The notes beneath the pieces are model-generated. The model saw only the letters and a program-made list of their open reading frames with translations, did no database searches and was not told the DNA's origin. Of a DNA stretch of 64,000 bases, positions 54,255-64,000 are shown in pieces. The stretch's first letter is position 1. Each line of letters begins with the position of its first letter. The stretch is from Mesobacillus jeotgali (GTDB taxonomy: Bacteria; Bacillota; Bacilli; Bacillales; Cytobacillaceae): positions 201,001-265,000 of the forward strand of contig NZ_CP134494.1 in the NCBI RefSeq assembly GCF_031759225.1, given 5' to 3'. Position numbers and translations under genes: made by a program.

Positions 54255-54587
54255 ATGAATATTTCGATAGATGTAAAAGAAAAAGAATCAACGCTAGCAG
54301 TAAAAGTAAGTGGCGAAATAGATGCATATACAGCTCCACAGCTTCGTGAAAAGCTTTTTCCTTTGTCCGAAAAAGAGGGCGTAAAGATGGTTGTTGACCT
54401 TTCGGAGGTCAATTATATGGATAGTACCGGGCTTGGAGTGTTTGTGGGAGTATTCAAAAACGTGCGTGCACATGACGGCGAGTTCAAGATCGTCGGGTTG
54501 TCCGAGCGTTTGCAGAGACTTTTCGAAATCACTGGCTTGGCCGATATTATTGATATAAACAGCCAGATTGAGGGTGGAGTGCAATGA
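54255..54587 (+). CDS. rsbV: anti-anti-sigma factor RsbV
   Basis: A 110-residue STAS protein that, when not phosphorylated, pulls RsbW off SigB. The phosphorylated residue is Ser57 in YMDSTGLGVFVG. It overlaps rsbW by ATGA. Confidence 0.94.
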   Translation: MNISIDVKEKESTLAVKVSGEIDAYTAPQLREKLFPLSEKEGVKMVVDLSEVNYMDSTGLGVFVGVFKNVRAHDGEFKIVGLSERLQRLFEITGLADIIDINSQIEGGVQ

Positions 54588-55057
54588 ACCAGTCATTTGA
54601 CTATATTGAAATGAAAATCCCGGCTAAACCGGAATTCGTGGGTGTCATTCGTTTGACCCTATCTGGTATTGCAAGCCGAATGGGTTTTACCTACGACGAA
54701 ATTGAAGATTTGAAAATTGCTACCAGCGAAGCTTGTACGAACGCTGTTCAGCATGCATATAAAAATAATGAGAACGGCGAAGTCATCATCGGTTTCGGAT
54801 TGTATGAAGACAAGCTTGAAGTGATGGTTGCAGATAACGGCCAGAGCTTTGATTTCCACTCAGCGCGCCAAGGGCTTGGTCCTTATGACCAGAATAGTTC
54901 TGTGGAATTCCTTCGCGAAGGAGGCTTGGGACTGTATCTGATCGAAACCTTGATGGACGAGGTTCGAATCCATCACAAAGAGGGCGTCACGGTCTTTATG
55001 ACCAAGTACCGAGAAGGAGAGCAGGTGGAGAGAGATGCAGAGACAATCTCAACCTAA
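54584..55057 (+). CDS. rsbW: anti-sigma factor and kinase RsbW
   Basis: A 157-residue GHKL kinase that binds SigB or phosphorylates RsbV. The N box is ATSEACTNAVQHAY and the G boxes are VADNGQSF and GGLGLYLIETLMDEV. Its 3' end overlaps sigB by 23 bases, as in B. subtilis. Confidence 0.95.
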   Translation: MNQSFDYIEMKIPAKPEFVGVIRLTLSGIASRMGFTYDEIEDLKIATSEACTNAVQHAYKNNENGEVIIGFGLYEDKLEVMVADNGQSFDFHSARQGLGPYDQNSSVEFLREGGLGLYLIETLMDEVRIHHKEGVTVFMTKYREGEQVERDAETIST

Positions 55058-55829
55058 GCAGAGGCCAAAAGAAGAGATTAATGAGTTAATCAAAGCCTAC
55101 CAGCTGCATGAGGATGCAGACGCCCAGAATGAGCTGGTTCTTCACTATCAAAACCTTGTCGAAACAATCGCGAGAAAGTACTCAAAAGGAAGGTCGTTCC
55201 ATGAGGATATTTTCCAGGTTGGGATGATTGGTCTTTTAGGCGCAATCCGCCGTTACGATGAAACATTCGGTAAAAGCTTTGAAGCATTTGCCGTACCAAC
55301 CATAATTGGTGAAATCAAAAGATTTTTAAGAGATAAAACATGGAGCGTCCATGTACCACGCAGGATTAAGGAGCTTGGTCCGAAAATCAAGACGACAGTC
55401 GAAGATTTGACCACCCAGCTGCACCGCTCACCGCGTGTGGATGAAATTGCGGAGGCGCTCCAGGTTTCCGAAGAAGAAGTATTGGAAGCTATGGAGATGG
55501 GTAAAAGCTACCAGGCATTATCTGTTGACCATTCTATTGAAGCCGATTCTGACGGTGGAACAGTCACATTGTTGGATATCGTTGGAAACATTGATGAGGG
55601 CTATGAAAAAATCAATCAAAGAATGGTGCTCGAAAAAGTACTCCATGTACTGAGCGAACGCGAAAAGTTAATTATCCAATATACCTATCTTGACAACCTG
55701 AGCCAGAAAGAGGCAGGCGACAAGCTTGGTATTTCACAGATGCATGTATCAAGACTTCAAAGAAGAGCGATCAAAAAACTTCAAGAAGCAATTCATGCGG
55801 AAAACAACAACTCGGAGTACATTACATGA
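55035..55829 (+). CDS. sigB: general stress sigma factor SigB
   Basis: A 264-residue group 3 sigma factor. Region 2 is in KYSKGRSFHEDIFQVGMIGL and FEAFAVPTIIGEIKRFLRDK. Region 3 opens WSVHVPRRIKELGPKIK. Region 4 has the helix-turn-helix SQKEAGDKLGISQMHVSRLQ. Together with the promoter at 54192 the loop is complete. It overlaps rsbX by ATGA. Confidence 0.95.
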   Translation: MQRQSQPKQRPKEEINELIKAYQLHEDADAQNELVLHYQNLVETIARKYSKGRSFHEDIFQVGMIGLLGAIRRYDETFGKSFEAFAVPTIIGEIKRFLRDKTWSVHVPRRIKELGPKIKTTVEDLTTQLHRSPRVDEIAEALQVSEEEVLEAMEMGKSYQALSVDHSIEADSDGGTVTLLDIVGNIDEGYEKINQRMVLEKVLHVLSEREKLIIQYTYLDNLSQKEAGDKLGISQMHVSRLQRRAIKKLQEAIHAENNNSEYIT

Positions 55830-56425
55830 TCCAACAGTTCAAAGACAAAATAGAACTTTATGCTTACCAGACAATCAAAGAAGGTAAAATAGAGTGCGGT
55901 GACAGCTATTATTATACAGCTACTGATGATTATTTTGTCTGTGTACTTGCTGATGGTTTAGGTTCTGGGCAATACGCCCATGAAGCCTCTGCGGCCGTTG
56001 TTTCAGTAGTAGAGCAACACCATCATGAAGATGTAGATACACTCATGAAGTACTGCAACAATGTCTTAGTGCAAAAACGAGGAGCCGCAGTCTCTATCTT
56101 CAAGGTTTACTTCGAAACCCGCGAGTTTGTATACAGCTGCGTCGGAAACATTCGCTTCTTCCTCTATACCTCGAATGGCAAGCTGACATATCCATTGCCA
56201 GTCACAGGTTATTTATCAGGCAAGCCGCAGGTGTTCCATACCCAGAGATTCGTTTATGAGCCAGAATCAAAGTTCCTGATTTACTCAGACGGTTTTGATA
56301 ATATCCACGGCGCTAAAACGATTTTGAAAGGGTACCGCTCGGTTGGTGCGATTGCAGAACAAATCAAGAGTGAATATGCTAATTCAATGGATGATGCAAC
56401 TTTTATTGTAGGAAGTCTACTTTAG
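55826..56425 (+). CDS. rsbX: RsbX PP2C phosphatase
   Basis: A 199-residue phosphatase that resets the stressosome by removing phosphates from RsbS and RsbR. Metal-binding motifs are CVLADGLGSGQYAHEA and FLIYSDGFDNIHGA, and the end is MDDATFIVGSLL. It is the last gene of the operon. Confidence 0.93.
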   Translation: MIQQFKDKIELYAYQTIKEGKIECGDSYYYTATDDYFVCVLADGLGSGQYAHEASAAVVSVVEQHHHEDVDTLMKYCNNVLVQKRGAAVSIFKVYFETREFVYSCVGNIRFFLYTSNGKLTYPLPVTGYLSGKPQVFHTQRFVYEPESKFLIYSDGFDNIHGAKTILKGYRSVGAIAEQIKSEYANSMDDATFIVGSLL

Positions 56426-56445
56426 CCGGTGGGCTTCTTTTTGTT
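56411..56445 (+). terminator. terminator of the sigB operon
   Basis: GAAGTCTAC can pair with GGTGGGCTTC, imperfectly, followed by TTTTTGTTTTTT. It overlaps the rsbX stop. Confidence 0.65.
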
Positions 56446-56616
56446 TTTTAGAGCTGGGGAACAGCTGCTAAAACTCAGGCTATAATAAAAGCTGAATAGA
56501 CTAACGGAAAGATTACATCCCCATTACAACTTAACCGGAACTGTAAACCTCCCTTCGGTTTTGGTACACTATTAAAGTGATAAGTAATAACAATAATGAT
56601 TATGGAGGATTGTCTC

Positions 56617-58797
56617 TTGACTCAAACAATGGATAAGCAAGATCAATATGTAAAAATCATTGCCAAAGAGCAATCGTTAACTGCTAAACAAGTGCAAAGT
56701 GTCATTTCATTAATTGATGAAGGAAACACTGTACCGTTCATAGCCCGTTACCGAAAGGAAATGACTGGTGCACTTGATGAAGTGCAAATCCGCGACATCG
56801 TTGACCGATGGCAATACATACAGAACTTAGAACAGCGCAAAGAGGAAGTCATCAGGCTAATTGAAGAACAAGGGAAACTGACGGACGAGTTGAAGGTGAG
56901 CATAGAAAAAGCAATCAAGCTACAAGAAGTAGAAGACCTGTATCGTCCCTACAAGCAAAAAAGAAGAACGAAAGCGACTGTCGCAAAAGAAAAGGGTCTA
57001 GAACCTTTTGCACAGTGGATGCTGGAGTTCCCTGTAAACGGGAGCCTCGAAGACAAAGCGCGCGAGTTTTTATCAGAAGAAAAAGGTGTTGAATCTATCG
57101 AAGATGCAATTTCGGGTGCAAAGGACATCATTGCAGAAATTGTTTCTGATGATGCAGACAGCCGCAAGTGGATTCGAAATGAAACCTTTAAAACTGGCGC
57201 CATTGAATCTTCAGTGAAAAATGAAGAGCAGGATGAGAAAAATGTATACGAAATGTATTATGAGTATTCTGAGCCAGTCAATAAAGTGGTACCGCACCGG
57301 ATCCTCGCGCTCAACCGCGGTGAAAAAGAAGACCTGTTGAGGGTGTCAATAAAGCCAAAAACAGATATCATCATGAGCTATTTGCAGCGCAAGTGGGTTC
57401 CTAAAAATCACTCGGTCACAGCTGCTGCAGTAACAGAAGCAATCGAGGATGCATATAAGCGACTGATTCAGCCGTCGATCGAACGTGAAATCAGGAACGA
57501 ACTGACAGAAAAAGCCGAAGAACAAGCGATTCATATTTTCTCGGAAAACCTCCGGAAACTGCTCTTGCAGCCACCGTTAAAAGGAAAGGTCGTCCTGGGT
57601 GTTGACCCTGCATTCAGAACAGGCTGCAAGTTGGCTGCTGTAGATGAAACGGGAAAAGTTCTTTCAATCGGCGTGATTTACCCGCACACATCCGGCTCGA
57701 AAAATACAGAGGCTAAGGATAAATTCATTAAGGTCCTGAAAGAGTATGATGTAGAAATGGTTGCAATCGGGAACGGTACTGCATCCAGGGAAACAGAACA
57801 GTTCGTGTCGGACATCCTGAAGGAAATGGATAAAGAGATTTACTATCTCATTGTCAACGAAGCAGGTGCGAGTGTCTATTCCGCATCAGACCTTGCCCGC
57901 GAAGAATTCCCTAATTATCAGGTAGAAGAACGAAGTGCGGTTTCAATCGCCCGCAGATTGCAGGATCCTCTGGCTGAACTTGTTAAGATTGATCCAAAAT
58001 CCGTGGGTGTTGGCCAGTATCAGCATGATGTCAGCCAGAAAAAGCTCTCCGAATCACTGACATTCGTTGTTGAGACCGCAGTTAACCAGGTGGGGGTCAA
58101 TGTGAATACAGCGTCATCTTCTTTATTGCAGTATGTATCTGGCCTTTCCAAGACAGTAGCCAATAATATCGTGAAGAAACGCGAAGAGGAAGGGAAGTTC
58201 ACCAGCAGGACGCAGCTGAAAAAAATTCCGCGCCTTGGAGCCAAAACCTATGAACAGGCAATTGGATTCCTGCGTGTGATTGATGGGAAGGAACCTCTAG
58301 ACCGTACTGGTATCCACCCGGAAAGTTACGGTGAGGTAAAACAATTGCTTGAGCGCCTCGGTTTTAAATCTAAGGATTTAGGAACTCCAGCATTAAAGGA
58401 AGCACTCGGGAAACTCAACATCGACCAAACAGCAGATGAATTAGGAATCGGCAAACTTACACTGAAAGATATTATAGATGCACTTGTAAGGCCTGAACGG
58501 GATCCGCGCGATGAGCTTCCAGCACCACTTTTGAAAAAGGACGTATTGAAACTTGAAGATTTGAAAACAGGTATGGAACTTCAAGGGACTGTACGAAACG
58601 TGGTGGATTTCGGCGCTTTCGTTGATATAGGTGTAAAGCAAGATGGGCTTGTCCATATCTCCAAGCTAAGCAATCGTTTCGTAAAGCACCCGCTTGATAT
58701 TGTATCAGTCGGGGATGTTGTTACTGTATGGGTGGATAGCGTCGACCAGAAGAAAGGTCGAGTCGCCTTGACGATGCTTAAGCCTGACCAGGCATAA
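56617..58797 (+). CDS. tex: Tex-family RNA-binding transcription accessory protein
   Basis: A 726-residue Tex/Spt6-like protein that binds nucleic acid and acts with the transcription machinery. Domains in order: N-terminal helix-turn-helix (VQSVISLIDEGNTVPFIARY), a YqgF-like RNase H fold (VVLGVDPAFRTGCKLAAVDE), helix-hairpin-helix (VNVNTASSSLLQYVSGL, FTSRTQLKKIPRLGAKTYEQ), and a C-terminal S1 domain (LQGTVRNVVDFGAFVDIGVK). TTG 56617 is 8 bases after GGAGG; the ATG at 56596 is upstream of that site. It is B. subtilis ydcI by position. Confidence 0.93.
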   Translation: MTQTMDKQDQYVKIIAKEQSLTAKQVQSVISLIDEGNTVPFIARYRKEMTGALDEVQIRDIVDRWQYIQNLEQRKEEVIRLIEEQGKLTDELKVSIEKAIKLQEVEDLYRPYKQKRRTKATVAKEKGLEPFAQWMLEFPVNGSLEDKAREFLSEEKGVESIEDAISGAKDIIAEIVSDDADSRKWIRNETFKTGAIESSVKNEEQDEKNVYEMYYEYSEPVNKVVPHRILALNRGEKEDLLRVSIKPKTDIIMSYLQRKWVPKNHSVTAAAVTEAIEDAYKRLIQPSIEREIRNELTEKAEEQAIHIFSENLRKLLLQPPLKGKVVLGVDPAFRTGCKLAAVDETGKVLSIGVIYPHTSGSKNTEAKDKFIKVLKEYDVEMVAIGNGTASRETEQFVSDILKEMDKEIYYLIVNEAGASVYSASDLAREEFPNYQVEERSAVSIARRLQDPLAELVKIDPKSVGVGQYQHDVSQKKLSESLTFVVETAVNQVGVNVNTASSSLLQYVSGLSKTVANNIVKKREEEGKFTSRTQLKKIPRLGAKTYEQAIGFLRVIDGKEPLDRTGIHPESYGEVKQLLERLGFKSKDLGTPALKEALGKLNIDQTADELGIGKLTLKDIIDALVRPERDPRDELPAPLLKKDVLKLEDLKTGMELQGTVRNVVDFGAFVDIGVKQDGLVHISKLSNRFVKHPLDIVSVGDVVTVWVDSVDQKKGRVALTMLKPDQA

Positions 58798-58800
58798 TAC

Positions 58801-58831
58801 AAAAGACTGCAGGTTTGCCTGCAGTCTTTTA
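58801..58831. terminator. bidirectional terminator shared by tex and cmpA
   Basis: AAAAGACTGCAGG pairs with CCTGCAGTCTTTT across TTTG. It ends tex on the plus strand. On the minus strand the cmpA stop codon overlaps its edge. Confidence 0.9.
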
Positions 58832-58948
58832 ATCATTTAACCCCTGTTTATTTCTATAAAAGTACCAACACTGGTTTAGAAGTTTGATTTGATATCTGTT
58901 TTTCTCATAGAAGGCTCGTTTCATTTGATTTTGAAACCAGACAGGCAT
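58829..58948 (-). CDS. cmpA: CmpA, small cortex-morphogenesis regulator
   Basis: A 39-residue peptide reading MPVWFQNQMKRAFYEKNRYQ and on through IKLLNQCWYFYRNK to GLND. It matches my memory of B. subtilis CmpA (37 residues, MPNWLKKQMQKAFLEKDHYQ...) in sequence, length, strand and place, between tex and sprT on the opposite strand. CmpA delays cortex assembly until coat formation is right and is an adaptor for ClpXP. AAGGAGG stands 8 bases before ATG 58948. Confidence 0.88.
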   Translation of the reverse strand: MPVWFQNQMKRAFYEKNRYQIKLLNQCWYFYRNKQGLND

Positions 58949-59043
58949 AGAGCAATACCTCCTTAAGATAATACGTTAAAAGGTAACATTAATATATGCT
59001 ATAATAGGTTGTCATGTTTCTTTAAAAGGCAGGCGTTTTGCAG

Positions 59044-59517
59044 ATGACTGATCAAGAATTACACAATCTTGTCGTGGTGATTTCCAAAGAATACTTCCAT
59101 AAGCCATTCAGGCATAAAGCTTTCTTCAATCCCAGACTCCGGACAACCGGCGGACGCTATATGCTAAACAGCCACAATATCGAAATCAATAAAAAGTATT
59201 TTGAGCAGCTGGGTGAAACAGAACTCGTTGGGATCATCAAACATGAGCTATGCCATTACCACCTTCATATAGAAGGAAAAGGATACAAGCATCGCGATAA
59301 AGACTTTAGAGAATTATTAAAGAAGGTAGATGCCCCGAGATTTTGTTCAGTACTTCCGGAAGAGAAAAAAAGAAGAGAGAAACAGAAATTCATTTATTAT
59401 CAGTGCAGCGAATGTAAGTTAACCTATCGCCGCAAAAGATCTATAAACACCTCAAAATATGTGTGCGGAAAATGCCGAGGAAAGCTGATAAAAGTGAAAG
59501 AAATGACTGTAGAATAA
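59044..59517 (+). CDS. ydcK: SprT-like zinc protein
   Basis: A 157-residue SprT-family protein. The metallopeptidase-like motif is [20 protein letters not shown] (HExxH with a third His), and a C-terminal zinc ribbon reads [10 protein letters not shown] ... [10 protein letters not shown]. Eukaryotic relatives (Spartan) cut DNA-protein crosslinks; the bacterial role is unproven. ATG 59044 is used; TTG 59038 in the same frame is equally near the AGG site. It precedes the tRNA cluster, as in B. subtilis. Confidence 0.88.
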   Translation: MTDQELHNLVVVISKEYFHKPFRHKAFFNPRLRTTGGRYMLNSHNIEINKKYFEQLGETELVGIIKHELCHYHLHIEGKGYKHRDKDFRELLKKVDAPRFCSVLPEEKKRREKQKFIYYQCSECKLTYRRKRSINTSKYVCGKCRGKLIKVKEMTVE

Positions 59518-59565
59518 GGCTTTGCAAGCTTTTAAAAAGAAATGAAAAACTTATTAAAAACACCC

Positions 59566-59594
59566 TTGACTTTTAGTGGGCATCTCCCTATAAT
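59566..59594 (+). promoter_or_regulatory. strong promoter of the tRNA cluster
   Basis: TTGACT, 17 bases, TATAAT. It is the best SigA promoter in the window and lies 43 bases before the first tRNA-like sequence. Confidence 0.85.
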
Positions 59595-59636
59595 AGTAAG
59601 AGTCGATAAGACAACAGCACGAAAAAATAAAGTTAT

Positions 59637-59661
59637 TCCGCAGTAGCTCAGTGGTAGAGCA
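59637..59661 (+). pseudogene. 5' partial copy of tRNA-Asn
   Basis: 25 bases identical to the start of the full tRNA-Asn at 59783 (acceptor 5' strand and most of the D arm), then unrelated sequence. The 121 bases up to the full gene can form hairpins, among them GCTT...AAGC near 59711. Confidence 0.8.
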
Positions 59662-59782
59662 ACGAGCGATTTCATCTCTGGATTAACTGCGAGTTGTACT
59701 CATCGAGCCGCTTCTTGAATAAGCGTCCTGAGATGAGGACAGTCGGCGACGGATAACTATTGAAAAGAACAAATACTATTAT

Positions 59783-59857
59783 TCCGCAGTAGCTCAGTGG
59801 TAGAGCACTCGGCTGTTAACCGAGCGGTCGTAGGTTCGAATCCTACCTGCGGAGCCA
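59783..59857 (+). tRNA. trnS-Asn: tRNA-Asn (GTT)
   Basis: Complete cloverleaf with encoded CCA. The acceptor TCCGCAG pairs with CTGCGGA, and the anticodon GTT sits in GGCTGTTAACC. First full gene of the cluster. Confidence 0.95.
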
Positions 59858-59873
59858 TTAATTTTAAAGGTAT

Positions 59874-59964
59874 GGGGAAGTACTCAAGAGGCTGAAGAGG
59901 CGCCCCTGCTAAGGGTGTAGGTCGGGTAACCGGCGCGAGGGTTCAAATCCCTCCTTCTCCGCCA
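59874..59964 (+). tRNA. trnS-Ser: tRNA-Ser (GCT)
   Basis: 91 bases with a long variable arm and encoded CCA. The anticodon is in CCCTGCTAAGG. GGGGAAG pairs with CTTCTCC. Confidence 0.93.
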
Positions 59965-59978
59965 GAACCTTTTAATAT

Positions 59979-60053
59979 GGCCCCTTGGTCAAGCGGTTAA
60001 GACACCGCCCTTTCACGGCGGTAACACGGGTTCGAATCCCGTAGGGGTCACCA
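59979..60053 (+). tRNA. trnS-Glu: tRNA-Glu (TTC)
   Basis: 75 bases, encoded CCA, anticodon in CCCTTTCACGG, T loop TTCGAAT. Confidence 0.94.
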
Positions 60054-60079
60054 TTTTCAAAACAAAAGAATATTCATAT

Positions 60080-60155
60080 GGTCCCGTGGTGTAGCGGTTA
60101 ACATGCCTGCCTGTCACGCAGGAGATCGCCGGTTCGATCCCGGTCGGGACCGCCA
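60080..60155 (+). tRNA. tRNA-Asp (GTC)
   Basis: 76 bases, encoded CCA, anticodon in CCTGTCACGCAGG. GGTCCCG pairs with CGGGACC. From memory this gene is not in the B. subtilis trnS set. Confidence 0.94.
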
Positions 60156-60161
60156 TTTTAT

Positions 60162-60236
60162 TGGGCTATAGCCAAGCGGTAAGGCAACGGACTTTGACTC
60201 CGTCATGCGTTGGTTCGAATCCAGCTAGCCCAGCCA
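60162..60236 (+). tRNA. trnS-Gln: tRNA-Gln (TTG)
   Basis: 75 bases, encoded CCA, anticodon in GACTTTGACTCC. TGGGCTA pairs with TAGCCCA. Confidence 0.94.
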
Positions 60237-60241
60237 TTTTT

Positions 60242-60262
60242 GAGCCATTAGCTCAGTCAGTT
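60242..60262 (+). pseudogene. 5' partial copy of tRNA-Lys
   Basis: GAGCCATTAGCTCAGTC matches the first 17 bases of the full tRNA-Lys at 60366; similarity fades within 5 more bases. The 100-base insert before the full gene holds AGTTGC...GCAACT and the perfect hairpin AAAGACC-GGA-GGTCTTT. Confidence 0.75.
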
Positions 60263-60365
60263 GCTTGTTTCGGTGGATAAACATCAGCGGCAACTTGCGA
60301 GAAAGACCGGAGGTCTTTTGAGCACATGTTTCAAACGGAACTTGTTTAGGGTTCTGTTCGAATAC

Positions 60366-60441
60366 GAGCCATTAGCTCAGTCGGTAGAGCATCTGACTTT
60401 TAATCAGAGGGTCGAAGGTTCGAGTCCTTCATGGCTCACCA
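60366..60441 (+). tRNA. trnS-Lys: tRNA-Lys (TTT)
   Basis: 76 bases, encoded CCA, anticodon in GACTTTTAATC, T loop TTCGAGT. Confidence 0.95.
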
Positions 60442-60479
60442 TGTTTTTTTCGCACCAGCGAAAAAGGACAATATAATAT

Positions 60480-60564
60480 GCGGGTGTGGCGGAATTGGCA
60501 GACGCACCAGACTTAGGATCTGGCGCCGCAAGGCGTGGGGGTTCGACTCCCTTCACCCGCACCA
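60480..60564 (+). tRNA. trnS-Leu1: tRNA-Leu (TAG)
   Basis: 85 bases with a class II variable arm and encoded CCA. The anticodon is in GACTTAGGATC. GCGGGTG pairs with CACCCGC. Confidence 0.93.
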
Positions 60565-60623
60565 TTAATTACCTGTTGATTAATGCGCTTGAATCAGTTA
60601 AGCTTTAAACCTGTCATGTTAAT

Positions 60624-60709
<86 letters not shown>

Positions 60710-60718
60710 AAAAAGTTA

Positions 60719-60747
60719 TTGACATCCCTTAACGGGTGTGATAATAT
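60719..60747 (+). promoter_or_regulatory. internal promoter before tRNA-Arg
   Basis: TTGACA, 17 bases, TAATAT. Transcription would start near 60754 and cover tRNA-Arg, -Pro and -Gly and probably the rRNA genes. Confidence 0.82.
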
Positions 60748-60771
60748 ATAAAAGTTGCTATTAAAACAAAT

Positions 60772-60848
<77 letters not shown>

Positions 60849-60865
60849 TTATTTTTCTTCAATAA

Positions 60866-60942
60866 CGGGGAGTAGCTCAGCTTGGTAGAGCACTTGGTTT
60901 GGGACCAAGGGGTCGCAGGTTCGAATCCTGTCTTCCCGACCA
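60866..60942 (+). tRNA. tRNA-Pro (TGG)
   Basis: 77 bases, encoded CCA, anticodon in GGTTTGGGACC. CGGGGAG pairs with CTTCCCG. Confidence 0.93.
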
Positions 60943-60968
60943 TTCAGCAACTAACTTTAACTTTATAT

Positions 60969-61042
60969 GCGGGTGTAGTTTAGTGGTAAAACCTCAGCCT
61001 TCCAAGCTGATGATGAGAGTTCGATTCTCTTCACCCGCTCCA
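60969..61042 (+). tRNA. tRNA-Gly (TCC)
   Basis: 74 bases, encoded CCA, anticodon in GCCTTCCAAGC. GCGGGTG pairs with CACCCGC. Confidence 0.94.
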
Positions 61043-61159
61043 ATTACATTGCTCTTTGAAAACTAAACAAACAAGCGTCAACAAACAATAAATTTTCATG
61101 GCTTCTATTATAGAAGATCATGAGCCAACGTTTTAACTTTATGAGCTAACTCATAACTC
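61043..61159 (+). promoter_or_regulatory. rrn leader with boxA antiterminator
   Basis: TGCTCTTTGAAAAC at 61050 is a boxA/Nus-type antitermination site. The following bases can pair with the 16S-23S spacer for RNase III processing. I see no separate promoter, so the rRNA is probably read from the tRNA promoters. Confidence 0.7.

Positions 61160-64000
<2,841 letters not shown>

Overview
The window comes from a low-GC Gram-positive endospore former of the family Bacillaceae. The evidence is the ddl-murF-cshA-ydbS-ydbT-ydcA-acpS-ydcC-alr-ndoAI-ndoA-rsbR/S/T/U/V/W-sigB-rsbX-tex-cmpA-sprT-trnS gene order known from Bacillus subtilis, a 16S gene of Bacillus type, AGGAGG ribosome binding sites and frequent TTG/GTG starts. 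The 16S sequence looks Mesobacillus-like to me, but that is an impression, not a search result.

Layout. Bases 1-13507 are most of a Tn7-like transposon: tnsA (cut by the window edge), tnsB, tnsC, an intact tniQ/tnsD, and a second tniQ split by a 3.28-kb Mu/Tn552-type element (6455-9732). That element encodes a DDE transposase, an ExeA-type ATPase, a DUF6431-like and a DUF5348-like protein, and is flanked by a 7-bp direct repeat. Removing it in silico restores the tniQ frame. After it comes a three-gene cargo operon: a small membrane protein, a 175-aa protein that may resemble DUF2441, and a DUF6602-like protein with a possible PD-(D/E)XK core. The transposon end carries repeated TTAAGTTG boxes and abuts a terminator, as expected if the element landed between a gene and its terminator.

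Bases 13508-29819 are ordinary chromosome: a 51-bp hairpin repeat array, a NERD protein, a secreted S15/CocE hydrolase, a secreted M14 carboxypeptidase, a cold-shock protein, a KinB-like histidine kinase, mtnK with a class II aldolase, a multi-TM channel protein, a DedA-like protein, a TauE-like exporter, and a rodA-GNAT pair. Bases 29901-34146 hold a cobalamin riboswitch and its btuF-btuC-btuD/cbiZ operon. A SulP transporter and a universal stress protein follow.

Bases 37044-59517 are the conserved envelope and stress block: ddl and murF (peptidoglycan), cshA (RNA helicase), uvsE (UV repair), ydbS/ydbT, rhomboid, acpS, ydcC, alr, the EndoAI/EndoA toxin-antitoxin pair, the full stressosome-SigB module with an internal SigB promoter, tex, an antisense cmpA, and sprT. 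Two more tandem hairpin arrays interrupt this block. Bases 59566-61042 carry eleven tRNA genes and two partial 5' tRNA copies. A free copy of the ICEBs1-type attachment core lies in tRNA-Leu(GAG). The window ends with 16S and the first part of 23S of an rrn operon that has no spacer tRNAs.

The best candidates for something undescribed are the transposon cargo operon, the hairpin repeat arrays, and the tRNA half-copies with structured inserts.
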